64,000 nucleotides of DNA from Rhizobiaceae bacterium MnEN-MB40S (GCA_024343425.1 BRLC01000013.1:124001-188000); one strand, 5' to 3'. Numbered from the stretch's first letter, positions 1 to 8,982 are shown. Translations and numbers: made by a program. The notes: generated from the sequence alone by a model not told the origin.

Positions 1-337
1 ACGCGCCGCGGCTGAGAGAAAGCATCTTGAGGATCATCATCAGCCGGACGACGCGCGGCGGCGTCGCCGGACCGACGCCGCAGGCATGGGACAGAATGAG
101 ATTGCGCTGAAGCTTGACCCGGTCTTCCGCCGCGATCTTGACGCTTGCCAGTTTCCCGAAGCCGGTGTTGACGCCGTAGACGGGCTGGTCGCCGGCGGCC
201 GCCTTGAGAATAATCTGTTCGGCGCGATCGACGGCGGTTTTGCAGGCGGGGTCAATCCTCGCCGGCAGATCCTGCCAGTAAATGGTTTCGAGCTGACGCA
301 GGGTCGTTGCGCCGGGGGTGAGGATCGGGCTGCTCAC
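1..337 (-). CDS. hutH: Histidine ammonia-lyase, N-terminal part (runs off the left edge)
   Basis: First step of histidine catabolism: deamination of L-histidine to urocanate in the cytoplasm. About 112 codons are in the window, from a GTG start at 337. The visible part contains the family stretch VYGVNTGFGKLA followed by LQRNLILSHACGVG, which is characteristic of the aromatic amino-acid lyase fold; the MIO-forming Ala-Ser-Gly lies beyond the edge. The GTG is 4 bases after the hutI stop, so the two genes are almost certainly co-transcribed. An ATG just upstream is followed at once by a stop in its own frame and is not a usable start. The family call is secure; completeness cannot be judged. 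Confidence 0.93.
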   Translation of the reverse strand, partial: MSSPILTPGATTLRQLETIYWQDLPARIDPACKTAVDRAEQIILKAAAGDQPVYGVNTGFGKLASVKIAAEDRVKLQRNLILSHACGVGPATPPRVVRLMMILKMLSLSRGA

Positions 338-341
338 GGGT

Positions 342-1559
342 TCATGTTTCCTTTGACGATTTGGACGCCATGATGCGGCGTTGAAGCGGGTTGAAGGCGA
401 TGCGGTAGGCCAGTTCCGCCGGGCTTTCGACATTCCAGACCGCCAAGTCGGCCCGCAAGCCGGGCTTGATCATCCCGGCGTCCGAAAGGCCGAGCGCTTG
501 CGCGGCGATCCGCGTCGCGCCGGCCAGAACCTCTTCCGGGGTCATGCGGAAGAGCGTGCACGCCATGTTCATCGCCGTCAGCAAGGAGGACAGAGGGGAC
601 GAGCCGGGATTGCAGTCGGTTGCGACCGCCATGGGGACGCCGTGCTTGCGGAAAAGGTCGATCGGTGGCAATTGCCTCTCGCGCAAGGTGTAGAAGGCGC
701 CGGGCAGCATGACGGCGACGCTTTCCGAATCTTTCATTGCGGTCACCCCGTCCTCCCCCACATATTCCAGGTGATCGACGGACAAGGCGCCATAGCTTGC
801 AGCGAGTTTCGCGCCGCCCTGATCGGTCAACTGCTCGGCGTGAAGCTTGACCGGCAGGCCGAGACGTCTGGCGGCGTCAAAGACGCGGGCGATCTGCTGA
901 GGACTGAAGGCGATGGATTCGCAGAAGCCGTCGACGGCGTCCGCCAGACCCTCGGCGGCGGCCTGTTCCAGGGCCGGAATGCAGACCTCGTCGATATAGG
1001 CGTCGGCCCGGTCGCGGTATTCAGGCGGGATTGCGTGCGCTCCGAGAAAGCTGGTGCGTATCCGGATATCTCGGGCATCGGCGATCCTGCGCGCAACGCG
1101 CAGCATCCGGAGCTCCGTTTCGAGGTCGAGACCGTATCCGGACTTGACCTCGATGACGCAGACGCCTTCGCCAATCAGCTGATCGACGCGGGGCAGGGCG
1201 GCAGCAAGGAGTTCGTCTTCGCTCGCGGCGCGGGTGGCCTTGACGGTCGATACGATGCCGCCGCCGGCGCGCGCGACTTCCTCGTAGCTTGCTCCGTTCA
1301 GCCGCATTTCGAATTCGTTGGCGCGATTGCCGCCGGCGACGATATGGGTGTGACAGTCGATGAGGGCAGGCGTCACGAGCCGCCCGTGGAGTTCTTCGGT
1401 CTCAAGACCGGCATGGTCCGCGGGAATCGCGTCCGACGCGCCAACCCAGGCGATGCGTCCGTCCCTTATTGCGACGGCGCCATTGTCGATCAGACCATAA
1501 GGCGCGCCGTTGTCGGCCATCGTGGCGATGCGCGCATTCTTGAGGACGAAGTCATCCAT
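342..1559 (-). CDS. hutI: Imidazolonepropionase
   Basis: Hydrolyses 4-imidazolone-5-propanoate to N-formimino-L-glutamate, the third step of histidine breakdown. The 405-residue protein has the usual length and the amidohydrolase metal motifs: DCHTHIVAGG near residue 68 (HxH), KLHAEQ, VDHLEY, and the late catalytic Asp in ATDCNPGSSP. It is first in a minus-strand unit hutI-hutH, divergent from hutF. The 79-base gap between hutI and hutF carries a palindrome that is a good HutC operator candidate. hutU (urocanase) is not in the window and may lie to the left. Confidence 0.96.
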   Translation of the reverse strand: MDDFVLKNARIATMADNGAPYGLIDNGAVAIRDGRIAWVGASDAIPADHAGLETEELHGRLVTPALIDCHTHIVAGGNRANEFEMRLNGASYEEVARAGGGIVSTVKATRAASEDELLAAALPRVDQLIGEGVCVIEVKSGYGLDLETELRMLRVARRIADARDIRIRTSFLGAHAIPPEYRDRADAYIDEVCIPALEQAAAEGLADAVDGFCESIAFSPQQIARVFDAARRLGLPVKLHAEQLTDQGGAKLAASYGALSVDHLEYVGEDGVTAMKDSESVAVMLPGAFYTLRERQLPPIDLFRKHGVPMAVATDCNPGSSPLSSLLTAMNMACTLFRMTPEEVLAGATRIAAQALGLSDAGMIKPGLRADLAVWNVESPAELAYRIAFNPLQRRIMASKSSKET

Positions 1560-1590
1560 CAGGCCCGGTTCCCGTTTGCTTCTTTCGAAA

Positions 1591-1610
1591 TATTATGTAT
1601 ATTCATAATA
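1591..1610. promoter_or_regulatory. Palindromic operator in the hutI/hutF divergent promoter (probable HutC site)
   Basis: Perfect 7-base arms TATTATG and CATAATA flank a 6-base AT spacer, exactly in the short gap between the divergent hutI and hutF genes. HutC repressors are GntR-family dimers that bind such short AT-rich dyads and are released by urocanate. The hutC gene is two genes away. The assignment to HutC is inferred from position and symmetry. Confidence 0.6.
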
Positions 1611-1638
1611 AGATTATGTCAACAAATACGGATGCGTG

Positions 1639-3012
1639 ATGACAACCCTTTTTTCACCCCAGGCGCTGCTTCCCGAAGGCATTGTCCGCGATGTCCGGAT
1701 AGCCATCGACAGCGATGGTTTGATCGAGGCCGTGGAAACGGGCGCATCCGCGAAACCGGGCGACGAGGTGCTGTCCTCGCGCCTGCTGCTGCCTGCGCCA
1801 GGCAACCTGCACAGCCATGCTTTTCAGCGCGCCATGGCCGGGATGACGGAATATCGATCCGCCGCCCATGACGATTTCTGGAGCTGGCGCACGCTCATGT
1901 ACCGGTTCCTCGATATTCTGACGCCGGACGAGATCGAGGCGATCGCCGCGCTGGTCTATGTCGAGATGCTGGAGGCGGGTTATGCGTCTGTTGGCGAGTT
2001 TCACTATGTTCATCATCAGGCCGGCGGGCGTGACTACGAGAATATCGGCGAACTGTCGGAGCGCATATTCGCGGCTGTCGGGACAGCCGGCATCGGGCTC
2101 ACCCACCTGCCGGTGCTCTACGCCTATGGCGGCGCGGGCGAAGCGCCTCTGGCCGGAGGACAGTTGCGCTTCGGATGTGACCGCGAGCGTTTCTTGCGCC
2201 TCTACGAGTCAGCGAAAGGCGCGTTGCGCGCTCTGCCTTCGGATTGCTCCATCGGGGTCGCGCCGCATTCCTTGCGCGCCGTCTCGCCGGAACTGCTGAC
2301 CTTCGTCGCTGACGCGTTCACAGATGGGCCGATCCATATGCACGTCGCCGAACAGGAAAAGGAAGTGCGCGACGTCGAGGCCTGGCTGGGTCAGCGCCCG
2401 GTCGCCTGGATGCTGGACAATTGCGCGGTCGACGATCGCTGGTGCTTTATCCATGCGACGCAGATGACCGAGGAAGAAACTTTGGGCCTTGCCGCTTCGA
2501 AGGCCGTTGCAGGCCTGTGTCCAATCACGGAAGGCAATCTCGGCGACGGTATTTTCAATGGTGAAACCTTCCTCGGCGCCGGAGGGCGTTTCGGCGTCGG
2601 CTCGGACTCCAATATCCGCATTTCGCTGTCGGAGGAGTTGCGCCAACTCGAATACAGCCAGCGTCTGAAGCACCGGATGCGCAATGTCATGGTGGCTGGC
2701 GGGCAATCGACGGGAACGACACTCTTCAAGGCGGTCGCTACCGGCGGCGCGCAGGCCTTGCGGCGCAACGCCGGCGCGCTCGAAACTGGCCGCCTGGCCG
2801 ATCTGGTCGCAATCGACACGCAGAACACGACCCTGGCGGGACTTCGCGAAGATCAGCTGATCGATGGCTGGCTTTTTGCGGGAAACGACGATGTCGTGAG
2901 CGATGTCTGGTCGGCGGGCCGTCATATGGTGAGGGAAGGGCGCCACATCGCGCGCGAGGCCGTCGAAAACGCATTCAGGTCGGCGGCGCACAGCTTGCGG
3001 GAGAGGCTCTGA
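1639..3012 (+). CDS. hutF: Formimidoylglutamate deiminase
   Basis: Converts N-formimino-L-glutamate to N-formyl-L-glutamate plus ammonia, which marks the five-step histidine pathway (HutF then HutG) rather than the direct HutG hydrolysis. The protein of about 457 residues has amidohydrolase metal ligands in NLHSHAFQRAMAG (HxH), HMHVAEQEKEV, FIHATQM and GSDSNIRIS. A GTG stands directly before the chosen ATG at 1639 and could also serve as start. hutC follows after 3 bases, so the regulator is probably translated from the same message. hutG (formylglutamate deformylase) is not visible here. Confidence 0.94.
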   Translation: MTTLFSPQALLPEGIVRDVRIAIDSDGLIEAVETGASAKPGDEVLSSRLLLPAPGNLHSHAFQRAMAGMTEYRSAAHDDFWSWRTLMYRFLDILTPDEIEAIAALVYVEMLEAGYASVGEFHYVHHQAGGRDYENIGELSERIFAAVGTAGIGLTHLPVLYAYGGAGEAPLAGGQLRFGCDRERFLRLYESAKGALRALPSDCSIGVAPHSLRAVSPELLTFVADAFTDGPIHMHVAEQEKEVRDVEAWLGQRPVAWMLDNCAVDDRWCFIHATQMTEEETLGLAASKAVAGLCPITEGNLGDGIFNGETFLGAGGRFGVGSDSNIRISLSEELRQLEYSQRLKHRMRNVMVAGGQSTGTTLFKAVATGGAQALRRNAGALETGRLADLVAIDTQNTTLAGLREDQLIDGWLFAGNDDVVSDVWSAGRHMVREGRHIAREAVENAFRSAAHSLRERL

Positions 3013-3015
3013 TCG

Positions 3016-3705
3016 ATGCCGACATACAAGGAAATACGCAGCGTCCTGCTCGATCGCATAAAGAGCGGAGAATGGAAGCCGGGCATGCTGATGCCGCCGG
3101 AGGCGGAGCTTGCCGGCGAATACGGCACGACCCGCGTCACGGTGAACCGCGCCATGCAGGCGCTCGCCGAGGACGGTTTCGTTGAACGCCGCCGCAAGGC
3201 CGGGACACGTGTTGTCCAGCGCATGACGCGCGACGCGCATGTCCGCATACGGATTGTCAGGGACGAAATCGAGCAGAGCGGCAGGCGCTACAGCTATCTG
3301 CTGGTCAGCCGCGGGGTCGAAAGGCCGCCGCAGGCGATACAGGCGGAGCTTGGCCTGGCCGCCGAAACCGACGCGCTGCACGTCTTGTGTCTGCATTTTG
3401 CGGACAGCAAACCCTTTCAGCTGGAAAACCGGTGGATCAGTCTCGACGTCGTGCCGCAGGCGGCAGACGAGAGTTTCGAGACGGTTAGCCCCAACGAATG
3501 GCTTTTACAGACGGTGCCCTATTCAAACGCGGAGCATGTCTTTCGCGCGGCCGCCGCGGGTTTGGAAGAAACAGAGCATCTGGATCTCGGTCCACAGGAG
3601 CCGGTTTTCATCATCGAGCGCACAACCTGGCTTGAAGGCCAGACGGTCACCCATGTCAGGCTGTCTCATCCTGCGGACGGATTTCGCATCGTGACGCGCG
3701 ACTGA
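3016..3705 (+). CDS. hutC: Histidine utilisation repressor, GntR family with UTRA domain
   Basis: Transcriptional repressor of the hut genes; in the family, urocanate is the inducer. Residues 1-70 form a GntR winged helix (YKEIRSVLLDRIKSGEWKPG, then TRVTVNRAMQALAEDGFVERR) and residues 85-225 form a UTRA effector-binding domain ending in FIIERTTWLEGQTVTHVRLSH. Length of 229 residues is normal. It lies 3 bases behind hutF. Autoregulation through the 1591-1610 palindrome is likely but is inference. Confidence 0.92.
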   Translation: MPTYKEIRSVLLDRIKSGEWKPGMLMPPEAELAGEYGTTRVTVNRAMQALAEDGFVERRRKAGTRVVQRMTRDAHVRIRIVRDEIEQSGRRYSYLLVSRGVERPPQAIQAELGLAAETDALHVLCLHFADSKPFQLENRWISLDVVPQAADESFETVSPNEWLLQTVPYSNAEHVFRAAAAGLEETEHLDLGPQEPVFIIERTTWLEGQTVTHVRLSHPADGFRIVTRD

Positions 3706-3785
3706 CCTTTTCAATTCGATTGACCTTACCTTAGAAAAGAACGAATCTGCCGAATTGACGATCTTCTGAACGCACAGGAGAAATC

Positions 3786-4679
3786 TTGACCCGGCGACAC
3801 TACCGACTTCCGTCCCTGACGGCGCTTGCGGTTTTCGAGGCGGCGGCTCGCCATCTCAGTCTGAAGCACGCGGCCCAGGAATTGAACGTGACTCCCGGCG
3901 CCGTAAGCCATCAGATCAAAGCGCTGGAAGCGGAAATCGGCATTGCACTGTTTTTGCGGGTCCATCGCGGCGTTGTCCTCACGCCGGAAGGCGAGGAACT
4001 CTACGCCACGCTCGCCACCTCGTTCAGCCGCACGGCGGCGGTGATCGAGCGGATACGCGCTCCGGACTCGGACCGCGTCATAACGATTGGAGCGTCCACT
4101 GCGGTCGCCAGCCTGTGGCTGATCCCCCGTATAGCGCGGCTCTGGCAAAGACATCCCGACATCCACATCAACCACCGGGTCTCCGATGTTGCAAGCGATC
4201 TCGAAGGCTCCGACGTCGATCTCGCGATCCGCTACGGGAATGGGAAATGGCAGGGAGCGACGGCGGTCAAGCTGTTTGCCGACGTCATCGTGCCAGTGTG
4301 CGGCCGGGATTTTGCCAAACGTCATCCGGTGCGCCATGCGGCGGACCTTGTCGACCTGCCGCTGCTGCAGCTCCAGGCGATCGATGTCGGATGGATGAGC
4401 TGGAACGAGTGGTTCCGCCTGTGCGGGGTCAAGAATAACGCGCCTGTGAACAAGACCTTCAACAACTACACGATTGCGCTTCAGGCGGCGGAAGAGGGCG
4501 CGGGCGTTGTTCTCGGCTGGCGGCGTCTGATCCGCACCTATCTGGACGCCAACCGACTCGTGCCGATCACCGACGCCAGCGTCGATGCGCCAAGCGCCTT
4601 CTACCTGACCTGGAACAGCGACCGGACCTTGAGCGCTGCGGAGGAATTGACGCGCGACTGGCTTGTCGACGCCGCGTGA
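3786..4679 (+). CDS. LysR-family regulator, GcvA-like
   Basis: Cytoplasmic DNA-binding regulator. The N-terminal winged helix reads LTALAVFEAAARHLSLKHAA followed by LNVTPGAVSHQIKALE, typical of the GcvA/AmpR subgroup, and a substrate-binding domain covers residues 95-297. The TTG start at 3786 is chosen because a good ribosome site, AGGAG, ends about 5 bases upstream and no better ATG exists. It is followed by a Rieske oxygenase in the same orientation, with a repeat-bearing gap between them, so it probably controls that gene. The effector is unknown. Confidence 0.85.
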   Translation: MTRRHYRLPSLTALAVFEAAARHLSLKHAAQELNVTPGAVSHQIKALEAEIGIALFLRVHRGVVLTPEGEELYATLATSFSRTAAVIERIRAPDSDRVITIGASTAVASLWLIPRIARLWQRHPDIHINHRVSDVASDLEGSDVDLAIRYGNGKWQGATAVKLFADVIVPVCGRDFAKRHPVRHAADLVDLPLLQLQAIDVGWMSWNEWFRLCGVKNNAPVNKTFNNYTIALQAAEEGAGVVLGWRRLIRTYLDANRLVPITDASVDAPSAFYLTWNSDRTLSAAEELTRDWLVDAA

Positions 4680-4681
4680 AT

Positions 4682-4718
4682 ACGTGAATTCTACTCACCC
4701 GACGTGAAATCGAATTCA
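4682..4718. promoter_or_regulatory. Repeat-bearing promoter region between the LysR gene and the Rieske oxygenase
   Basis: Two copies of ACGTGAA (4682-4688 and 4702-4708) lie exactly 20 bases apart, two helical turns, and an inverted pair TGAATTC (4685-4691) / GAATTCA (4712-4718) overlaps them. This is the only notable structure in the 101-base gap and is a plausible site for the adjacent LysR protein. It is a positional inference. Confidence 0.4.
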
Positions 4719-4780
4719 TATTGAAACCACGGACAGGCGCGCGCAGACTGGAACCGTTCTCATTGCCTCGGGAGAGAGCC

Positions 4781-5935
4781 ATGAACCACTTCCAGCAGTT
4801 TTCGCTCGATCAGGTGACGCAGCCGGTTGAACAGGCGCGCGGGTTACCCAACGAGCATTATACAGATCCCGGTCTCCACGAGGCGGAGAAGCAGCATGTC
4901 TTCTTCGACAACTGGATGGCCCTGTGTTTCGGCAAGGACGTGCCCGAGCCGGGCGACGCCATGCCGATCGAGGCGCTTGGCCAGCCGCTTTTCGTTCTTC
5001 GCGGGCGCGACGGCGTCATAAGGGTTTTCCAGAATGTATGCCGCCACCGGGGCATGATTCTTGTGGACAGGAAGAAGCGTCTGTCCGGCGTCGTTCGCTG
5101 TCCTTACCACTCCTGGTGTTACGACCATTCAGGGACGCTGCACACGACGCCGCATGTCGGCGGACCCGGTTACAACACCCATGACGCAATCGACAGGGCA
5201 AGCCTCGGATTGATCGAAATCCGCTCCCATGTCTGGCAGGATATCGTCTTTATCAACATGTCCGGCGCCGCGCCCTCTTTCAGCGACTATGCGTCGAGCC
5301 TGATCGAACGATGGAGCGAGTTCGAACAACCGATCTGGTTTGGCGGCGAGGAGAGCGCTTTCGAGCTTGACGCGGCGACCAACTGGAAACTCGCCGTCGA
5401 GAATTATTGCGAGAGCTATCATCTGCCCTGGGTGCATCCTGGCCTCAACAGCTATTCGCGGCTCGAGGACCACTACAACATCATCGAGCCCGGAAGGTTT
5501 TCCGGCCAGGGAACACTCGTCTATCGACCGATACTCAGCGAGAAGGGTGAAAAGTTCGACGATTTTGACGGGCTCGGCGAAAAATGGACGACCGGCGCGG
5601 AGTACGCAGCGCTGTATCCCAACGTGTTGCTCGGCGTTCATCGCGATCAGACATTCGCGATCATCCTCGTGCCGACCGCCATGGAACGTACGCTCGAGCG
5701 AGTCGCGATCTATTACGCCTCGCCCGGAATGCAGGACGGGTCCATGGCCGACATGCGGCGGCGAAACGCGGAACTCTGGAAAGGCGTATTCGAAGAGGAC
5801 ATCTTCGTCGTGGAGGGAATGCAGAAAGGCAGGCATGCGATGAAGTTCGATGGCGGGCGCTTCTCTCCTGTCATGGACGGCCCGACCCATGCCTTTCACC
5901 ACTGGGTGGCGTCCCAGTTCAAGCGGGCGCTGTGA
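4781..5935 (+). CDS. Rieske non-heme iron oxygenase, large (alpha) subunit
   Basis: Ring-hydroxylating or N-demethylating type oxygenase, 384 residues. The Rieske cluster ligands are visible in CRHRG (CxH) and CPYHSW (CxxH) near residues 83-108. The mononuclear iron site is in NWKLAVENYCESYHLPWVHP, where ENYCESYH gives the usual Glu and two His. The overall pattern is closest to the choline monooxygenase, CntA and GbcA branch, which acts on quaternary amines, but the substrate cannot be fixed by reading. The ATG at 4781 follows GGAGAGAG. No ferredoxin reductase subunit is next to it. A LysR gene lies upstream and a small gene overlaps its stop. Confidence 0.85.
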   Translation: MNHFQQFSLDQVTQPVEQARGLPNEHYTDPGLHEAEKQHVFFDNWMALCFGKDVPEPGDAMPIEALGQPLFVLRGRDGVIRVFQNVCRHRGMILVDRKKRLSGVVRCPYHSWCYDHSGTLHTTPHVGGPGYNTHDAIDRASLGLIEIRSHVWQDIVFINMSGAAPSFSDYASSLIERWSEFEQPIWFGGEESAFELDAATNWKLAVENYCESYHLPWVHPGLNSYSRLEDHYNIIEPGRFSGQGTLVYRPILSEKGEKFDDFDGLGEKWTTGAEYAALYPNVLLGVHRDQTFAIILVPTAMERTLERVAIYYASPGMQDGSMADMRRRNAELWKGVFEEDIFVVEGMQKGRHAMKFDGGRFSPVMDGPTHAFHHWVASQFKRAL

Positions 5936-6219
5936 GCGCGAACGCCATCGAGCGGATCGATGCGGACCTGCTCGCCGCGCATGAACGCAGCGACGGGCCA
6001 GCGCTTGCCTGGCTCTACGAAGCGGCCGCCGCCGTCAAGGAAGAACAGGGCGATGTAGACGCTGCCTGTTTCTTCCTGACACAGGCCTATGTGTTCGCGC
6101 TTGAAGCGGGGCTCGACCAATCGGCGGCATTGAGAGGCCGGCTTGTCGCGAATGGTCGCGAGGAGGCGCCTACCGGGCCGATTGCGGAAGCACGAATCGC
6201 GCGCCCGCCGGAGGGGTGA
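5932..6219 (+). CDS. Small helical protein translationally coupled to the Rieske oxygenase, function unknown
   Basis: A 95-residue reading frame begins with GTG that overlaps the oxygenase stop (GTGA), a classic coupling arrangement. The sequence is soluble and predicted helical, with a TPR-like stretch around residues 20-60 (ALAWLYEAAAAVKEEQGD, then ACFFLTQAYVFALEAG). No signal peptide or metal motif is seen. Its 3' end overlaps the convergent hmuV 3' end by about 50 bases. I do not recognise the family. It could be an accessory or assembly factor for the oxygenase, inferred only from coupling. Confidence 0.65.
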   Translation: MSANAIERIDADLLAAHERSDGPALAWLYEAAAAVKEEQGDVDAACFFLTQAYVFALEAGLDQSAALRGRLVANGREEAPTGPIAEARIARPPEG

Positions 6220-6958
6220 CTCCAACCTGCAACCGACATCCGAAAACTTCCTGAAGAAGGTTGTCGCGCAGGATCTCGTCAGGCGTTCCAAAGCCCTTGC
6301 ATCGTCCCCGATGCATGATCATGACGCGATCGGAATACATGGCGGTGAGATTGAGATCGTGCAGGACCGCCAGCACGCCGCCGCCTCTGCTGGCGAAGTC
6401 GACGGCGATATCCATGATCGCCAGCTGGTGACGGATATCGAGGCTGGAAATCGGTTCGTCCAGAAACAGGTAGCGGGGCTCGCCGTCGGCCACCGGCTCC
6501 CAGACCTGGCATAAGACGCGCGCGAGCTGGACGCGCTGTTGCTCGCCGCCTGACAGTTCCTGATAGTAACGCCCGGCGAAACCGTCTAGGTCAACCCGCC
6601 GCAAGGCTTCTTCCGCCAAATCGTCTGCATCACGGTCGGAGGCGCCCGAATAGCCGGAGGTCAGGCCTATTCGGACAACCTCGCGGACCGTGAACGGAAA
6701 CGAGAGGTGTGAAATCTGTGGCAGAACGGCGCGGACAGACGCCATTTCCCAGGCTTGCATGCGATTGATGTCGCGACCTGCAATGCGCGCCGCGCCGGAA
6801 TAGGCGAGATCGCCGGACAACGCCTTGAGCGCCGTCGTCTTGCCGCTGCCGTTCGGCCCGATGATCGTCGTCAAACTGCCAGGTTTGACATGGAACGAGA
6901 CGCCTGCAACGATTTCCTTGGGGCCGATTTTGACGCCGAGATTTTCTGTTTCGATCAT
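6170..6958 (-). CDS. hmuV: Hemin ABC transporter, ATP-binding protein
   Basis: Energises heme import across the inner membrane with HmuU and HmuT. The 262-residue protein has Walker A GPNGSGKTT near residue 34, the signature LSGGEQQRVQLARVL, Walker B YLFLDEP and the switch His in AVLHDLNL. The ATG at 6958 is used; a longer open frame upstream is antisense overlap with hmuU and lacks family similarity. It is the last gene of the minus-strand hemP-hmuSTUV unit, 13 bases behind hmuU, and converges on the small gene at 5932-6219. Confidence 0.95.
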   Translation of the reverse strand: MIETENLGVKIGPKEIVAGVSFHVKPGSLTTIIGPNGSGKTTALKALSGDLAYSGAARIAGRDINRMQAWEMASVRAVLPQISHLSFPFTVREVVRIGLTSGYSGASDRDADDLAEEALRRVDLDGFAGRYYQELSGGEQQRVQLARVLCQVWEPVADGEPRYLFLDEPISSLDIRHQLAIMDIAVDFASRGGGVLAVLHDLNLTAMYSDRVMIMHRGRCKGFGTPDEILRDNLLQEVFGCRLQVGVTPPAGARFVLPQSAR

Positions 6959-6971
6959 CTGAGCGTCCGCG

Positions 6972-8075
6972 TTACATGTCCAGCACGCCGCGACGGCTGA
7001 GCAGGATCCACAGAAAGAACGGCGCCCCAACCGCGGCGGTGACGATGCCGATGGGCAGTTCCGCGGGTGCAACGATGACGCGCGCGACGGCGTCCGCCAG
7101 CAGCAAGAGGCTCGCGCCCAGCAACGCGGAGGCCGGCAACAGATAGCGATGATCCGGACCAATCGACAGACGCAGCAGATGCGGCACCACAATGCCGACA
7201 AAACCGATGCCGCCGCTGACCGCCACCGAGGCGCCCGTGGCGGCGGCGACGAGCACTATGGCCAGACGTTTGAATTTCTGCACCGATATGCCGATGTGAT
7301 GCGCCGTCGCTTCGCCGAGCGTCAGGGCGTTCAGCGCGCGTGCGAGAAACGGACTTGCAATCAGCGCTGCGGCGATAATCGGCCCGGCCGACAAAATCTT
7401 GGTCCAGGTCGCGCCGGCAAGTGAACCGAGACCCCAGAAGGTCAGGTCGCGCAGTTGCTGATCGTCGGCCATAAACACAAGAATGCCGGTGAACGCGCCG
7501 GCGAGCGCTCCGAGCGCAATGCCGGCGAGAAGCATCGTCGCGACCGAAGTGCGTCCCTGACGGGTCGAAATGTGGTAGAGCAGAAATGTCGTCGCCAGCC
7601 CGCCGCCGAAGGCTGCGACGGGCAGCGCATATATGCCGAATAGACCGACCACCGGCGCAAATATCGTGCCGCCGAGAACGATCATGCAGATTGCGCCGAG
7701 ACCGGCTCCGGCGGACACGCCGACAATGCCAGGGTCGGCGAGCGGGTTACGAAACAGCCCCTGCATCGTGGCGCCGCTGACGGCGAGGCTCGCTCCGATC
7801 AGGACGCCCAGAACCATGCGCGGCAGCCGGATGTCGTAGATGATGATTGCGTCGCGCGCGCTGAGCGCCGTTTCGTCTCCGGAGAACACGCCAAACCAGC
7901 TTCCGATGACCGACAGAACCGAGGCGTCCGATGCGCCCGTCGCCAAACTGAACGCCGCAGTAATGACCAGAAGCAGGATGAGGAACAGAATGGCCAGCCG
8001 CGCTCGCGTGGCGCGGTCGCCTTCCGCTCTCTTTACCGCTTGACCGCGCATGGTCCGGGACGCCTGTTGCAGCAT
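6972..8075 (-). CDS. hmuU: Hemin ABC transporter, permease (FecCD/BtuC family)
   Basis: Inner-membrane permease of the heme importer, 367 residues with many hydrophobic helices. Family features include DIRLPRMVLGVLIGASLAVSGATMQ.., NPLADPGIVGVSAGAGLGA and the late GGIGFVGIVVPHLLR. The ATG at 8075 overlaps the hmuT stop (TGATG), so translation is coupled. A TTG one codon earlier is a less likely start. HmuV follows 13 bases downstream. Confidence 0.95.
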   Translation of the reverse strand: MLQQASRTMRGQAVKRAEGDRATRARLAILFLILLLVITAAFSLATGASDASVLSVIGSWFGVFSGDETALSARDAIIIYDIRLPRMVLGVLIGASLAVSGATMQGLFRNPLADPGIVGVSAGAGLGAICMIVLGGTIFAPVVGLFGIYALPVAAFGGGLATTFLLYHISTRQGRTSVATMLLAGIALGALAGAFTGILVFMADDQQLRDLTFWGLGSLAGATWTKILSAGPIIAAALIASPFLARALNALTLGEATAHHIGISVQKFKRLAIVLVAAATGASVAVSGGIGFVGIVVPHLLRLSIGPDHRYLLPASALLGASLLLLADAVARVIVAPAELPIGIVTAAVGAPFFLWILLSRRGVLDM

Positions 8076-8938
8076 CAATCGGCGTTCTGCAGCGCGGTTG
8101 ACAGCTCTTCTATGGCCGAAGCGGTGCGCGGTCCGAAGCCCAGAAGATAGCCTCCGCCCATGCGGACGATGTTCTGGTTCTGCTGCGCCGGCGATCCGGC
8201 GATCGCGGGGTGGGAAAAAAGCTGCGTGTCATCGATTGAGTGATCTCCGGTGCGATCCATCATGAGGATGACATCGGGCGCGGCCTCGATGACGGCTTCG
8301 TCGCTGACCTGCTTGTAGCCGTCGACGCCGGTCAGGGCGTTGACGCCGCCCGCCATCTCGACGATTGCGGCGGCGCTGGTGCCGTCTCCCGCAGCCATTA
8401 TTCGTCCGCCTCGCAAACTGAGAATGAAAAGCACACGCTTGCGATCCTCTCTCTGCGCCGCTTTGCTCTCGGCCGCCGCGACGTTTTCCTCCACGGCCTT
8501 TGCGAGATCGGCGGCCTTGTCTTCGGCGCCGATAGCCGCGCCGACAGCCATGATCTTGTTGACGATTCCATCGCGGCTGTACTCTTCCGGAATGAGAATG
8601 ATCGGCACGCTCGCCTTCTTCAGAACCTCGAGCGATTCCGGAGGACCGGAGCCTTCCAGCGCCACGATCTTTTTCGGATTGACGGAAAGCACGCCCTCCG
8701 GAGACAGCGCGCGAATATATCCGACGTCGGGCAGGGCGTTGGCTTCAGGCGGAAACATGCTCGTGGTGTCGCGGGCGACCAGCTGATCCTGTTCGCCCAG
8801 CGCGTAGATGATCTCTGTCACCGATCCGCCGATGGAAACGATCCCGCCCCTTTCGTCTTCCGCTGCAGCGGGGGCGGCGATCAGGACTGTCAGTCCAATC
8901 GCCATGAGCGCCCTGCACGTGAAGGTTCGCAATGTCAT
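8075..8938 (-). CDS. hmuT: Hemin-binding periplasmic protein
   Basis: Captures heme delivered by the outer-membrane receptor and presents it to HmuUV. The 287-residue protein has a Sec signal peptide (residues 1-26, ending APAAAE), then the TroA-type cluster III binding fold: IVSIGGSVTEIIYALG, DVGYIRALSPEGVLSVNP and VALEGSGPPESLE. The ATG is preceded by AAGGAG at a good distance. It sits between hmuS and hmuU in the same operon. Confidence 0.94.
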   Translation of the reverse strand: MTLRTFTCRALMAIGLTVLIAAPAAAEDERGGIVSIGGSVTEIIYALGEQDQLVARDTTSMFPPEANALPDVGYIRALSPEGVLSVNPKKIVALEGSGPPESLEVLKKASVPIILIPEEYSRDGIVNKIMAVGAAIGAEDKAADLAKAVEENVAAAESKAAQREDRKRVLFILSLRGGRIMAAGDGTSAAAIVEMAGGVNALTGVDGYKQVSDEAVIEAAPDVILMMDRTGDHSIDDTQLFSHPAIAGSPAQQNQNIVRMGGGYLLGFGPRTASAIEELSTALQNAD

Positions 8939-8982
8939 GCCTGTCTCCTTGAAGTCGCCGGCGCCCGGCGCGTTTGACGGGT

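Noticed and set aside
381..1871. Long plus-strand open frame of about 496 codons over hutI
   Set aside because: It is antisense to hutI, whose metal motifs and length are intact; the frame has no recognisable domain and arises from high GC codon use.
2209..3396. Minus-strand open frame of about 395 codons over hutF and hutC
   Set aside because: Antisense to two well-supported genes and without family features.
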